From Gemmatimonadota bacterium (GTDB lineage: Bacteria; Gemmatimonadota; Gemmatimonadetes; Longimicrobiales; Gaopeijiaceae): a stretch of DNA of 64,000 nucleotides. How positions within the stretch are numbered: the stretch's first letter is position 1; every line of letters starts with the position of its first letter. Where the stretch lies: NCBI GenBank assembly GCA_028874995.1, contig JAPPGM010000126.1, positions 1 to 64,000 of the forward strand, given 5' to 3'. The notes under the pieces are model-generated. The model searched no databases and was not told the DNA's origin. It was given only the letters and a program-made list of their open reading frames with translations. Positions 34,562-42,485 of this stretch are shown one piece after another. The position numbers and the translations under genes were made by a program.

Positions 34562-35959
34562 TCAACGCACCGTTGCCGGCAGCTTCCTCACGACCACTCT
34601 GGGCACTTCGAATTCGTCGAATTCGATGAAGGCGGCCATCCCGTTCGGACCGAAGGCATCGGGCACCTTGGTGTCGTCAGCGAAAGTCCCGACGTAGCGC
34701 CCGTCGCTTGTCAGCACATCGACCGGCCCTGGGCTACCCGGTTTGTCGCCGTCGCGCCGCGCCCAGATGCGTCCTTCCCATGTCGTGGAGAGGGACCGCA
34801 GGACAGGGATTTCGGGGTAGAACCGGGGCTCGACGTCTTCGACGGTGGACGACGACTCGGGCGAGCCGACGGGATTCCCGCCGACCGTGGTCGTGGTCGT
34901 GCGCATGACGATACTGCGAAAGCCCGCCCCGCCCACTCCCGCCTGGCGGGCAGCGGCATCCCTGCTTTTCTGCCACTCTTTCTTCATTGCAGCCGTAACC
35001 GGGATGGGCCGCAGGGGCCGCCGGATGATGCGCGTTACCTCACTGCCATCCGGGGGCGTGATCTTGAGCTCATATGTAGACGAATCGGAGTGGACGATGC
35101 CCCCGTCCGGCAACACGCCCGCCAAGAGCGACGGCTCGAAGATGGTCGGCCTGGTGAAGGCACTGGCGGCATCTCTCAGAGTTCTGCTGATGTTCCCTCG
35201 GAAGTCGATGTCTTCGCCACGGGGAGGCAGCCACCCTGCGACCACCGTGTCCGTCCGTACCTCTTCTTCGGCGAAATCCAGACGCAGCACGGGACGGGTT
35301 GTTGGCGGGTCGGGGAGTGTCCCGTCACCGAGCACGTTGAACGTCCACGAGGTGCTGGTGCCGCCGGCACTGCTGGTGAACGCGCGAATGTCTCCGGTGA
35401 AGACGCCTCCGCCACGAGGGTCCGCGAGCAAGGTGTTCCAGCGTACGGCGCCCCGTACCATGCGCTCGAATTCGCCGTTGGCGTTGAAGAGGTGGTAGGC
35501 ACCGTGCCCAGTGTCCTTCACGACCATTGCGCCGTCGCGCATTACCGCGAACCCCGTGGGCATCTTGAACTCACCGGGCCCTTCTCCGGGGGCGCCGAAC
35601 TCGCGCACGAAGTTGCCCGATGGGTCGAACACCAGGACACGCATCCCATCGGAACTCATCATTGCCTGCACACTCCTCATCAGCGCTTCCGGATCGTCGA
35701 CGGATATCCGGCCGCCGGAGAGACCGTCGACGATGTACAGATTCCCGCTCCGATCGAACCCGACGTAGTGTACCCTGCCGAACATTTCCCACGGCTCCCC
35801 GTCCATCACTCCGACCCGGAAGACTTCCTCGAAGTCGGCTTCCAGGGGTTGGTCGCGGCCGGGGAGGTCGATCACTTGTTGTGCACCGAGGGAGAGCGCG
35901 GAGGGCAGGGTGATGAAGAGCAACGAGAGGCTGATCGCCGTGACGGATCTTGTGGGCAT
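34562..35959 (-). CDS. Secreted 6-bladed beta-propeller protein
   Basis: 465 residues. A signal peptide (VTAISLSLLFITLPSALSL) precedes NHL/6-bladed-propeller repeats: HYVGFDRSGNLYIVDGLSGG, VLVFDPSGNFVREFGAPGEG and GPGEFKMPTGFAVMRDGAMV are blade motifs. A Thr-rich stretch interrupts the later blades (MRTTTTTVGGNPVG). The last blade reads PVDVLTSDGRYVGTFADDTK then DAFGPNGMAAFIEFDEFEVP, closely like the lipoprotein at 42486. The ATG at 35959 has AGGAAA nearby. Typical secreted or surface proteins of Gemmatimonadota with unknown ligands; part of a local family expansion. Confidence 0.8.
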   Translation of the reverse strand: MPTRSVTAISLSLLFITLPSALSLGAQQVIDLPGRDQPLEADFEEVFRVGVMDGEPWEMFGRVHYVGFDRSGNLYIVDGLSGGRISVDDPEALMRSVQAMMSSDGMRVLVFDPSGNFVREFGAPGEGPGEFKMPTGFAVMRDGAMVVKDTGHGAYHLFNANGEFERMVRGAVRWNTLLADPRGGGVFTGDIRAFTSSAGGTSTSWTFNVLGDGTLPDPPTTRPVLRLDFAEEEVRTDTVVAGWLPPRGEDIDFRGNISRTLRDAASAFTRPTIFEPSLLAGVLPDGGIVHSDSSTYELKITPPDGSEVTRIIRRPLRPIPVTAAMKKEWQKSRDAAARQAGVGGAGFRSIVMRTTTTTVGGNPVGSPESSSTVEDVEPRFYPEIPVLRSLSTTWEGRIWARRDGDKPGSPGPVDVLTSDGRYVGTFADDTKVPDAFGPNGMAAFIEFDEFEVPRVVVRKLPATVR

Positions 35960-36280
35960 CTGGAGCGTTTCCTGAATCGAGGGGGTTATGGGAGCCGAGC
36001 GGCGGCGTGAGATTAGACGACCCGGGCGGACATTCGGTTGTCCCGGTGGCACTTGGGCCATCCGTCCGCGGACAAGGCCCCTGCACCGGGAGCGCCGGTC
36101 GAATGCCGAGGAATTTTCCACCGGGCTGCCCGGGGGTGTTGGGACTCCAGGATTGCGACCGCCCGAGTCAGTCTGTCGCGCGGTGAAGCGGGGAACCATA
36201 TTGCGCCGCAAATCGCCCCTGTACTGAGATTTCCGTCCTTTGCAGCACCGCCATCCCCGGACCAAAGGAAGCGAACGCAA
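35960..36280. promoter_or_regulatory. Divergent spacer between propeller and permease genes
   Basis: About 320 bases without a gene; both promoters must lie here. A CCGGGCTGCCCGG palindrome occurs around 36119-36131. No riboswitch-like structure could be recognised by eye. Confidence 0.3.
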
Positions 36281-38029
36281 ATGGCCTATCAACCAGCCCG
36301 AACCAGTCTCGGAATCCGCTTCGAACCCCACGAGAATCCCAGCAATCCCGTCACCATCGGGCTCGCGGCGCAGTACTGCCTGCTCACCCTGGGGCCCATC
36401 GTGCTCACGGTCGCGATCGTGGTGCGCACGGCCGGGGCCAGCGAGCTCTTCCTGTCGTGGGCCGCGTGTGCGGCGCTCCTGGTCAGCGGCATCACGACGA
36501 TGGTGCAGGCCAGGCGGTTCGGACGCTTCGGAGCGGGCTACATCCTGCTGATGGGCACTTCGGGAGCCTTCATCGCGGTGTCGGTGGGCGCGCTGGCGCA
36601 GGGCGGACCCGGCATGCTGGCCACGCTCGTCGCGGCCTCCGCGCTCTTCCAGTTCCTGCTCGCGTCGCGGCTTTCGCTGCTCCGGCGCCTGATCACCCCG
36701 ACGGTTGCGGGAACCGTGATCATGCTCATCGCGGTCACGGTCATGCCGCTAGTCCTCGACCTGGTGGAGCGGGTGCCGGAGGGAGCCGCCCCGGCCGCCG
36801 GGCCCATGACGGCGCTGGTCACCCTGGGCGTCACAATGGTGATCGTCCTGCGGGCCGCCGGGGCGATGCGCCTCTGGGGACCCGTGATCGGGATCGTCGC
36901 GGGGAGCATGGTCGCCGGCTTCTTCGGGCTATTCTCGTGGGATGCCGTCGCCGCCGCTCCCTGGTTCGGGCTGCCGGTCGCGGGCTGGCCGGGGTTCGAC
37001 TTCAGCTTCGGGCCCACCTTCTGGGCGCTGCTGCCGGCGTTCGTGTTCGTCACCCTGGTGGGCGCGATCGAAACCATCGGCGACTCGGTGGCCGTGCAGC
37101 GGGTGTCGTGGCGCGACGATCGGGCCACGGACTTCCGCGGAGTGCAGGGGGCGGTCATGGCCGACGGGTTGGGGAACTTCCTCTCGGGACTGCTGGCCAC
37201 GGTTCCCAACACCACCTATTCGAGCAGCGTGTCGATCGTCGAGATCACGGGGGTCGCCGCGCGGCGGGTGGGGGTCGGCATCGGCGTGGGATTCTGCGCC
37301 CTGGCCCTGATGCCCAAGCTCGTGGCGGTCATCCTCTCGATCCCGGACTCGATCATCGGCGCCTACGTGGTGGTGCTGATCGCGATCCTCTTCGTGCTGG
37401 GCATGCGGATCGTGGTCAACGACGGGATGGACTACCGCAAGGCCGCGATCGTGGGCGTCTCGTTCTGGGTCGGCTACGGCTTCCAGAGCGGCAGCCTCTT
37501 CATCGACCAGATGCACCCTTTCTTCGCCGAGATGCTGAGCAACGGCATGACCTCGGGCGGTCTCACCGCGCTCGTCCTGTCCGCCTTCGTCGAACTCACG
37601 GGACCCCGCCGGAAACGTCTGGTGACGACGCTGAGCGTGGACGCGCTGGCCGAGATCCGCGCTTTTCTGGAGAGCTTCGGGGCCCGGGTGGGGTGGCGCG
37701 ACGAAGCGGTCGAACGGGTCCAGCTTGCTGCCGAAGAGGCGCTGGTGAGCCTGATGGGGGATGCGGGAGAGGAATCGGACGCGACGCGGCGGCTGCGCCT
37801 GAGCGTGCGGTCTCAGCGTGGTGCGGTCGAACTGGAATTCCTGGCCGTTGCGGGTGAGGGCAACCTGGAGGACCGGTTGGCGCTGGCGGGTGAGCAATCG
37901 TTCGAGATCGCGGGCGAGCAGGACTTTTCACTGCGGCTGCTGCGCCACCTGGCTGCCTCGGTCCGGCATCAGAAATACCATGACACGGATATTCTGACGG
38001 TTAGGGTGGATTTGCCGGCGGCGGCGTAG
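36281..38029 (+). CDS. NCS2-family nucleobase permease with C-terminal HATPase/anti-sigma-like domain
   Basis: 582 residues. Residues 20-440 are a typical xanthine/uracil permease with about 14 membrane segments: ITPTVAGTVIMLIAVTVMPL, FVFVTLVGAIETIGDSVAVQ, ADGLGNFLSGLLATVPNTTY (substrate and cation-site region) and SIPDSIIGAYVVVLIAILFV. Residues about 450-582 are soluble and resemble the HATPase_c fold of RsbW-type anti-sigma kinases (EIRAFLESFGARVGWRDEAV, RVQLAAEEALVSLM), but the N box has Ser instead of Asn and the G boxes are weak. It should import a purine or pyrimidine base with protons or Na+; the tail may sense ligand state or dock a partner. AAAGGAAG precedes the ATG. Confidence 0.85.
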   Translation: MAYQPARTSLGIRFEPHENPSNPVTIGLAAQYCLLTLGPIVLTVAIVVRTAGASELFLSWAACAALLVSGITTMVQARRFGRFGAGYILLMGTSGAFIAVSVGALAQGGPGMLATLVAASALFQFLLASRLSLLRRLITPTVAGTVIMLIAVTVMPLVLDLVERVPEGAAPAAGPMTALVTLGVTMVIVLRAAGAMRLWGPVIGIVAGSMVAGFFGLFSWDAVAAAPWFGLPVAGWPGFDFSFGPTFWALLPAFVFVTLVGAIETIGDSVAVQRVSWRDDRATDFRGVQGAVMADGLGNFLSGLLATVPNTTYSSSVSIVEITGVAARRVGVGIGVGFCALALMPKLVAVILSIPDSIIGAYVVVLIAILFVLGMRIVVNDGMDYRKAAIVGVSFWVGYGFQSGSLFIDQMHPFFAEMLSNGMTSGGLTALVLSAFVELTGPRRKRLVTTLSVDALAEIRAFLESFGARVGWRDEAVERVQLAAEEALVSLMGDAGEESDATRRLRLSVRSQRGAVELEFLAVAGEGNLEDRLALAGEQSFEIAGEQDFSLRLLRHLAASVRHQKYHDTDILTVRVDLPAAA

Positions 38030-38037
38030 GATTCGGA

Positions 38038-39171
38038 ATGGAAAGGATGAGGAACTGCGGTGCGGCGACCCTGCTCGCCGTTGCAGCCGCCATAGGCGCG
38101 CCGGCTGTGGAAGCCCAGCAGGTGCTGGAGATCGACACCGCGGCCGGGCGGGTCATCATTGACGACATATGGCGCGCCATCAGCTCCGTTGACGACATCG
38201 TCCTGGACCGAAACAGGGCCATTCTCTACGTCAGTGATGCGGAGGAGCCGGAGGGGGTCATGGCGTTCTCCCTTGAGACGGGGGAGTGGATTCGAACCAT
38301 TTCAACCCCGACGGGAGATGGTCCGCACGAGCTTTAGGAGGGCCTGACCGGCATGTCGATCGCCCGTGACGGGGGACTCTACGTTTCCGGCCACTTGAGG
38401 ATCCTCGAGTTCGACCCGCTCGGCACGCTTGTCAGCTATTGGCAACCTCGGGCGGAACCACGCCAGAAAGTCTGCGGATTCGGCGATCAGCCGGCCATCC
38501 CGGTCCAGGGCAGTCTGATACGGCGTCGGCCCGACGGCACCGACGAGGGCGTGGGTCCGAACGAGGTGGATGGCCGCGCAGCGGATCGCATCATCTTCGA
38601 CAGAGAAACGGTCGAGGGAAACAGGACAGTCCGCTACGGATGGAGGGCAGATGCACAAATCGCGTGCACGGACGACGAAGCCTACGTCGCGTTGAGCTAC
38701 GAGTAGGGCCCCGATTCCGTGTTTGTGTACCGCCGCAACGGCACGATGCGGACGCTGGCCGTGCCGACCGATTTCACCGAAGGGGCCGAGGATTGTACGG
38801 TGAAGGTCACGATGCCATCCGGGAGATCCGTGGATTGGCCCTGCGGCCCATGGAACCGGCGGCTGAGACCGTCCCTGGACGACAGGGGCGACCTCGTGTT
38901 GCTCGGCCGGAACGTGCAGTTTTCGGGCACCGTCGTCGACCCCGAGACCGGCTGCCATGCGATCGTGCGCAAGCCGGGACCGTCACTTAACTTCGACGCA
39001 TGGCACATCTACCAGGATAGCGCCCTCGTGTTCGAGTACGATTTCGGGTCTACCGATCAAGGAGGCTCCTACATTTCGCAGCAGGCAAACCGGGTAGTCC
39101 TCCGCCCGCTGCGACGGGTCAGCGGAGATCCGTGTCCGGAAATGCTGCCCTCCGTGGTTGGTGTTGGGTAG
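38038..39171 (+). pseudogene. Beta-propeller-like secreted protein interrupted by two in-frame TAG codons
   Basis: One reading frame runs from ATG 38038 to TAG 39169-39171 but is cut by TAG at 38335-38337 (after GDGPHEL) and at 38704-38706 (after YVALSYE). No frameshift occurs; the protein sense continues on both sides (EGLTGMSIARDGGLYVSG, GPDSVFVYRRNGTM). The N-terminus is a signal peptide (AATLLAVAAAIGAPAVEA) and the body resembles 6-bladed-propeller proteins (AILYVSDAEEPEGVMAFSLE, LRILEFDPLGTLVSYW). Both stops could come from a GAG-to-TAG change. It begins 9 bases after the permease stop codon. Probably a recent pseudogene; TAG is an ordinary stop in the neighbouring genes, so recoding is unlikely but not excluded. 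Confidence 0.7.
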
Positions 39172-39174
39172 CCC

Positions 39175-41202
39175 CTACGTCACCGGCCCACCCCTCCGAT
39201 GCTTCTCGAACCACTCCCGCAGGTAGATGTGCGTCCGAAGGAAATTCGACGGCCTCGAACTCGTCCCGTGCCATTCATTCTTGAACCGGATCATCGCCGT
39301 CGGAACCTTCAGCACCCGCAACGCCTGGTAATACTCCTCGGTCTGCGGCATCGGGGTGCGCAGGTCGCCTTCACCGGTCATCAGCATGGTGGGCGTGGTG
39401 ACGTTGCCGACGTACATGAGCGGTGAGCGCCGCAGGTGCTCGGACGGATCGTCCCACGGGAAGTGCTCGAAGTTGCGGTACCAGCTGGCGCCGTCCGTCG
39501 TCCCCACGAAGGAGAGCCAGTTGGTCACGGGGCAGTTGGCCGACGCAGCCGCGAAGCGGTTGGTGTGTCCCACCACCCACGAGGTCAGTACGCCGCCCCC
39601 CGAACACCCGTAGACGAACATGTTCTGCTCGTCGATGTAGCCGCGGCCGACAACGAGGTCGACGCCCGACATCAGGTCGTCGAAGTCCTTGCCCGGATAG
39701 GCGTTCTTGATTGCGTTGCCGAAGGCGCTGCCATAGCCGGATGAGCCGCGCGGGTTGGTGTAGAGGACCACGTAGCCGTTGGCCGCGTGGTTCTGCCAGC
39801 CGAAGTTGAAGCCCACGTTGTACATGCCGTGGGGCCCGCCGTGAATGGCCAGGATCAGCGGGTACTTCTTCGACGGGTCGAAGTCGGGCGGCTTGATGAT
39901 CCAGCCCTGGATGTCGAAGTCCTCGACGGACTTGTACCAGATCTCCTCGACCTCGCCGAGCGCCACGCCGGTCAGCACGTCGTCGTTCACGTCGGTGAGG
40001 CGGGTGATGCTTCCGGGATCGTCGAGCCGGAACGAGACGAGGTCGCCGGGGCTGTGGGGGTCGGAGCGCGTGCCCACCGCGAGCCCCGCCTCGATCGACG
40101 AGATGCTCAGCATGTGGTTGCCCTCGGTGACCGGCGTGACGCCCCCGCCCACCGACGCGAAGTACACGTTGCGGGTGCCTTCGCTCGACACGTTCAGGTA
40201 GAGGCCGCTTCCGTCCTCGGCCCAGGTCATCCCCGAGGCCTGGCGGTCGAAGCCCTGGCTGATCGTGCGCGAGTTGGAGCCATCGCGGTTCATCACGTAG
40301 ATCTTGCGCGTGATGTAAGTGTCGGTGGTGAGGTCGTTGCCGGTGTAGGCGATGAGGCGGCCGTCGGGGGAGGGGACAGGGGATCCGTCGGGCCCGGAGC
40401 GGTCGGTGAGCCGGGTGATGGCTCCGCTGGCCACGTTCACCGAGTAGATGTCCGACTGGCGCCACTCGTGTTCGGCATCCTCGACACGCAGCGAGGTGAA
40501 GAGGATCTCGGCGCCGTCGGGCGTCCAGGTCACGCCGTTGTGATTCCAGTCGCCGTCGGTGAGTTGGCGGGCCGTGCCGCCGTCGGCCGGGACGACGAAC
40601 AGGTGTGTGTAGCCCTCGTCGATGTAGCCCCGCCGGTCCCGACGGTAGTAGAGCCGGTCGACCACCTTCGGCGCCTCGGTCCACTTGGCTCCGTCGGGGC
40701 GTCCCGGCAGGCTGATCGGCCAGGGATGGTCCGAATCGACGGACATGCTGAAGGCGATCTGCGTCCCGTCCGGCGACCACTCGACGTTGCCGGGGCCGTT
40801 CTCAAGGTGGGTGACCTGGGTTTCGGCGCCCTCGGCATCCATCCAGCGAACGAAGATCTGGGTCCCCTCGTCGTCGCTGCCTCTGGTGAAGAGGATCCGG
40901 TCCCCATTCGGCGACCATTTCGGCGACGACCCCTCGGTCAGGCGGCGCTTTCGGCTGCCGTCGGCGTTCATGATGTACACCTCGGAGTCGCGCCGGTCGT
41001 TGATCTTGTCCACCCAGCTGCGGGTGTAGATGATCTGGCTGCCGTCGGGGGAAAGCTGCGGGTTCGCGACCCACTCCCAGTCGAGGTAGGTGACGAGTCT
41101 CAGGGTTCCGTCGGGCTCGTTCTGCGCGGTGAGCGCGGCGGGCAGCAGGAAGGCGGTCACGAGGATGGGCAGCAGGGTGGGGGCGACGCGGGGTCTGGTC
41201 AT
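39175..41202 (-). CDS. Secreted S9-family prolyl oligopeptidase-like peptidase
   Basis: 675 residues. A signal peptide (LLPILVTAFLLPAALTAQ) is followed by a WD40/TolB-like beta-propeller (WVANPQLSPDGSQIIYTRSW, KWSPNGDRILFTRGSDDEG and similar repeats up to about residue 400) and the alpha/beta hydrolase domain. The catalytic triad is intact: Ser534 in VYGCSGGGVLTSW, Asp613 in TGEGDLRTP, His645 in FKNEWHGTSS; the oxyanion region is LAIHGGPHGMYNVGFN. Such dipeptidyl-peptidase or acylaminoacyl-peptidase-like enzymes cleave short peptides in the periplasm. Divergent from the AT-rich spacer that holds the repeat protein. Confidence 0.92.
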   Translation of the reverse strand: MTRPRVAPTLLPILVTAFLLPAALTAQNEPDGTLRLVTYLDWEWVANPQLSPDGSQIIYTRSWVDKINDRRDSEVYIMNADGSRKRRLTEGSSPKWSPNGDRILFTRGSDDEGTQIFVRWMDAEGAETQVTHLENGPGNVEWSPDGTQIAFSMSVDSDHPWPISLPGRPDGAKWTEAPKVVDRLYYRRDRRGYIDEGYTHLFVVPADGGTARQLTDGDWNHNGVTWTPDGAEILFTSLRVEDAEHEWRQSDIYSVNVASGAITRLTDRSGPDGSPVPSPDGRLIAYTGNDLTTDTYITRKIYVMNRDGSNSRTISQGFDRQASGMTWAEDGSGLYLNVSSEGTRNVYFASVGGGVTPVTEGNHMLSISSIEAGLAVGTRSDPHSPGDLVSFRLDDPGSITRLTDVNDDVLTGVALGEVEEIWYKSVEDFDIQGWIIKPPDFDPSKKYPLILAIHGGPHGMYNVGFNFGWQNHAANGYVVLYTNPRGSSGYGSAFGNAIKNAYPGKDFDDLMSGVDLVVGRGYIDEQNMFVYGCSGGGVLTSWVVGHTNRFAAASANCPVTNWLSFVGTTDGASWYRNFEHFPWDDPSEHLRRSPLMYVGNVTTPTMLMTGEGDLRTPMPQTEEYYQALRVLKVPTAMIRFKNEWHGTSSRPSNFLRTHIYLREWFEKHRRGGPVT

Positions 41203-41430
41203 CGAACTCTCCGGGGTCGGGACAGCGTGCCAGAGGCGGGGTTCGGATCCGTCCGGTCCGCGTCCGGCGGGGTTGGGGAGGAGAAAGTATGGGGTGCGAT
41301 CGGGCGGGGAAAGTGCGGCTGGAATCCTTGGGTTACGGCATTCCAGTATGGAAACTATGGATTACTTAATGTAATGTACAGTTCACATTGTGGATTCTCG
41401 GAGAGAACGCCGAGTGGGGGATGGGTGCGC
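41203..41430. other. AT-rich spacer
   Basis: Between the S9 peptidase start and the coiled-coil gene end. The part from 41335 to 41400 is rich in A and T (AATGTAATGTACAG) and may carry the peptidase promoter. No gene seen. Confidence 0.4.
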
Positions 41431-41973
41431 TCAGGCGACGGAGGACGCTCGGCTGCCCGCAACATCCCGGATCTCCGCACGCAACGCGGCGATGTCCGTC
41501 CGCATTTCCGTCCTGAGGCCGGAGATCTCGATGCGCAGGGCCGCGAAGTCCTCTCTGCATTCGGTGCGTAGGGCGGCGATCTCTGCACGGAGATTGGAAC
41601 TGTCGTCCCGTGTATCGGACCTGTGGGCCTGGAAGTCGCTCTTGAGGTCTGTCCTGACGGCGTCGATGTCGCCCTTCAGCTCGGTTCTCAGGGCGTCGAT
41701 GTCGCCCTTGAGCTCGGTTCTCAGGGCGTCGATGTCGCCCTTCAGCTCGGTTCTCAGGGCGTCGATGTCGCCCTTCAGCTCGGTTCTCAGGGCGTCAATG
41801 TCGCCCTTCAGTTCGGTTCTCAGTGCGTCGATGTCGCCCTTCAGCTCGGTTCTCAGGCTCTCGATGTCAGCGCGCACCAGCCCGAAATGCCTGACCTGCA
41901 TGACGCCGAGGCCGACGCCTATCCCCAGGAGGGAGGCACCGACGCTCAGGATCGCGATGAACTCGGCGCTCAC
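41431..41973 (-). CDS. Membrane-anchored hendecad coiled-coil repeat protein
   Basis: 180 residues. An N-terminal membrane helix (FIAILSVGASLLGIGVGLGV) is followed by a coiled coil in which an 11-residue unit, LRTELKGDIDA, is repeated six times almost without change, then degenerate copies (VRTDLKSDFQA, IAALRTECREDFAALRIEIS). An 11-residue period fits a right-handed or near-straight coiled coil. A GTG at 41973 is the preferred start, with GGGGGAG seven bases upstream; another GTG at 41979 is possible. Such proteins may tether envelope layers or position a partner; I know no specific function. The repeat unit shows that copy number can change by recombination. Confidence 0.75.
   Translation of the reverse strand: MSAEFIAILSVGASLLGIGVGLGVMQVRHFGLVRADIESLRTELKGDIDALRTELKGDIDALRTELKGDIDALRTELKGDIDALRTELKGDIDALRTELKGDIDAVRTDLKSDFQAHRSDTRDDSSNLRAEIAALRTECREDFAALRIEISGLRTEMRTDIAALRAEIRDVAGSRASSVA
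41660..41857 (-). repeat. Six tandem copies of a 33-base unit
   Basis: Six consecutive 33-base copies encode the LRTELKGDIDA unit. Copies differ by single bases (C/G at the fifth position of the Lys-Glu region, one C-to-T, one G-to-T), so the array is young or kept uniform by recombination. Confidence 0.9.
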
Positions 41974-42246
41974 CGGCACGCTCCCCCGCCAGTACGCCCT
42001 TTCGACCGGTCGTCCGCGGGATCGATCATCGCAAATCCTCCGTCCCCACTCCTCGTTGTCTATTGTCCTCGTCGCTTCGGCAGCGCCGATCAAGCGGCCA
42101 TTGCACCAGGATCTCTTTCCAGCCGACAAGGTACCGACCGAAACCGGGCGCTGGAATGTTGAAACGGGACAACCTGCTGACCAATGATAGTCTCGTCGGG
42201 GAATCGCGGCCAGTTTGGGGCCTCTCGCATTGGACTCCGGATCCAG

Positions 42247-42384
42247 CGAATGGCCCCCGCGGGAGACGAGACCGGTCCCGCGGATACCGTGACGGCGAGC
42301 GGCGAGTATATTGGAACCCTGCCCGCTGACTGGCTGCGGATTCCGGCGGCGTTCGGGCCCGGCGGGCTGATGGCCGGCGATTGA
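42247..42384 (+). pseudogene. C-terminal scrap of a 6-bladed beta-propeller protein
   Basis: The frame ending at TGA 42384 encodes TASGEYIGTLPADWLRIPAA and FGPGGLMAGD, clearly similar to the last blade of the intact protein directly downstream (TADGRYVGTLPAEGLRTPWA, FGPAGLAAF). Nothing of the rest of the gene remains. It is the trace of a tandem paralogue that was deleted, or of an unequal crossover. Confidence 0.75.
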
Positions 42385-42485
42385 ATCGGATGGATGGACT
42401 TCAGTCTGTTCAGGTGATCCGGCAGCCGTCGCTATCGCAGTCACGCCACCCCGTGTACGATGGCAAGCCGCCCGAGGACCATCAG

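Noticed and set aside
38038..39171. General reassignment of TAG to an amino acid
   Set aside because: Many intact genes in the window, for example those ending at 23640 and 57395, use TAG as their true stop.
39787..41571. 594-residue plus-strand frame opposite the S9 peptidase
   Set aside because: The minus-strand peptidase has an intact catalytic triad and signal peptide; the plus-strand product has no recognisable fold.
41660..41857. 33-base direct repeats considered as a CRISPR array
   Set aside because: Copies are directly adjacent with no spacers and encode a regular 11-residue protein repeat in frame.
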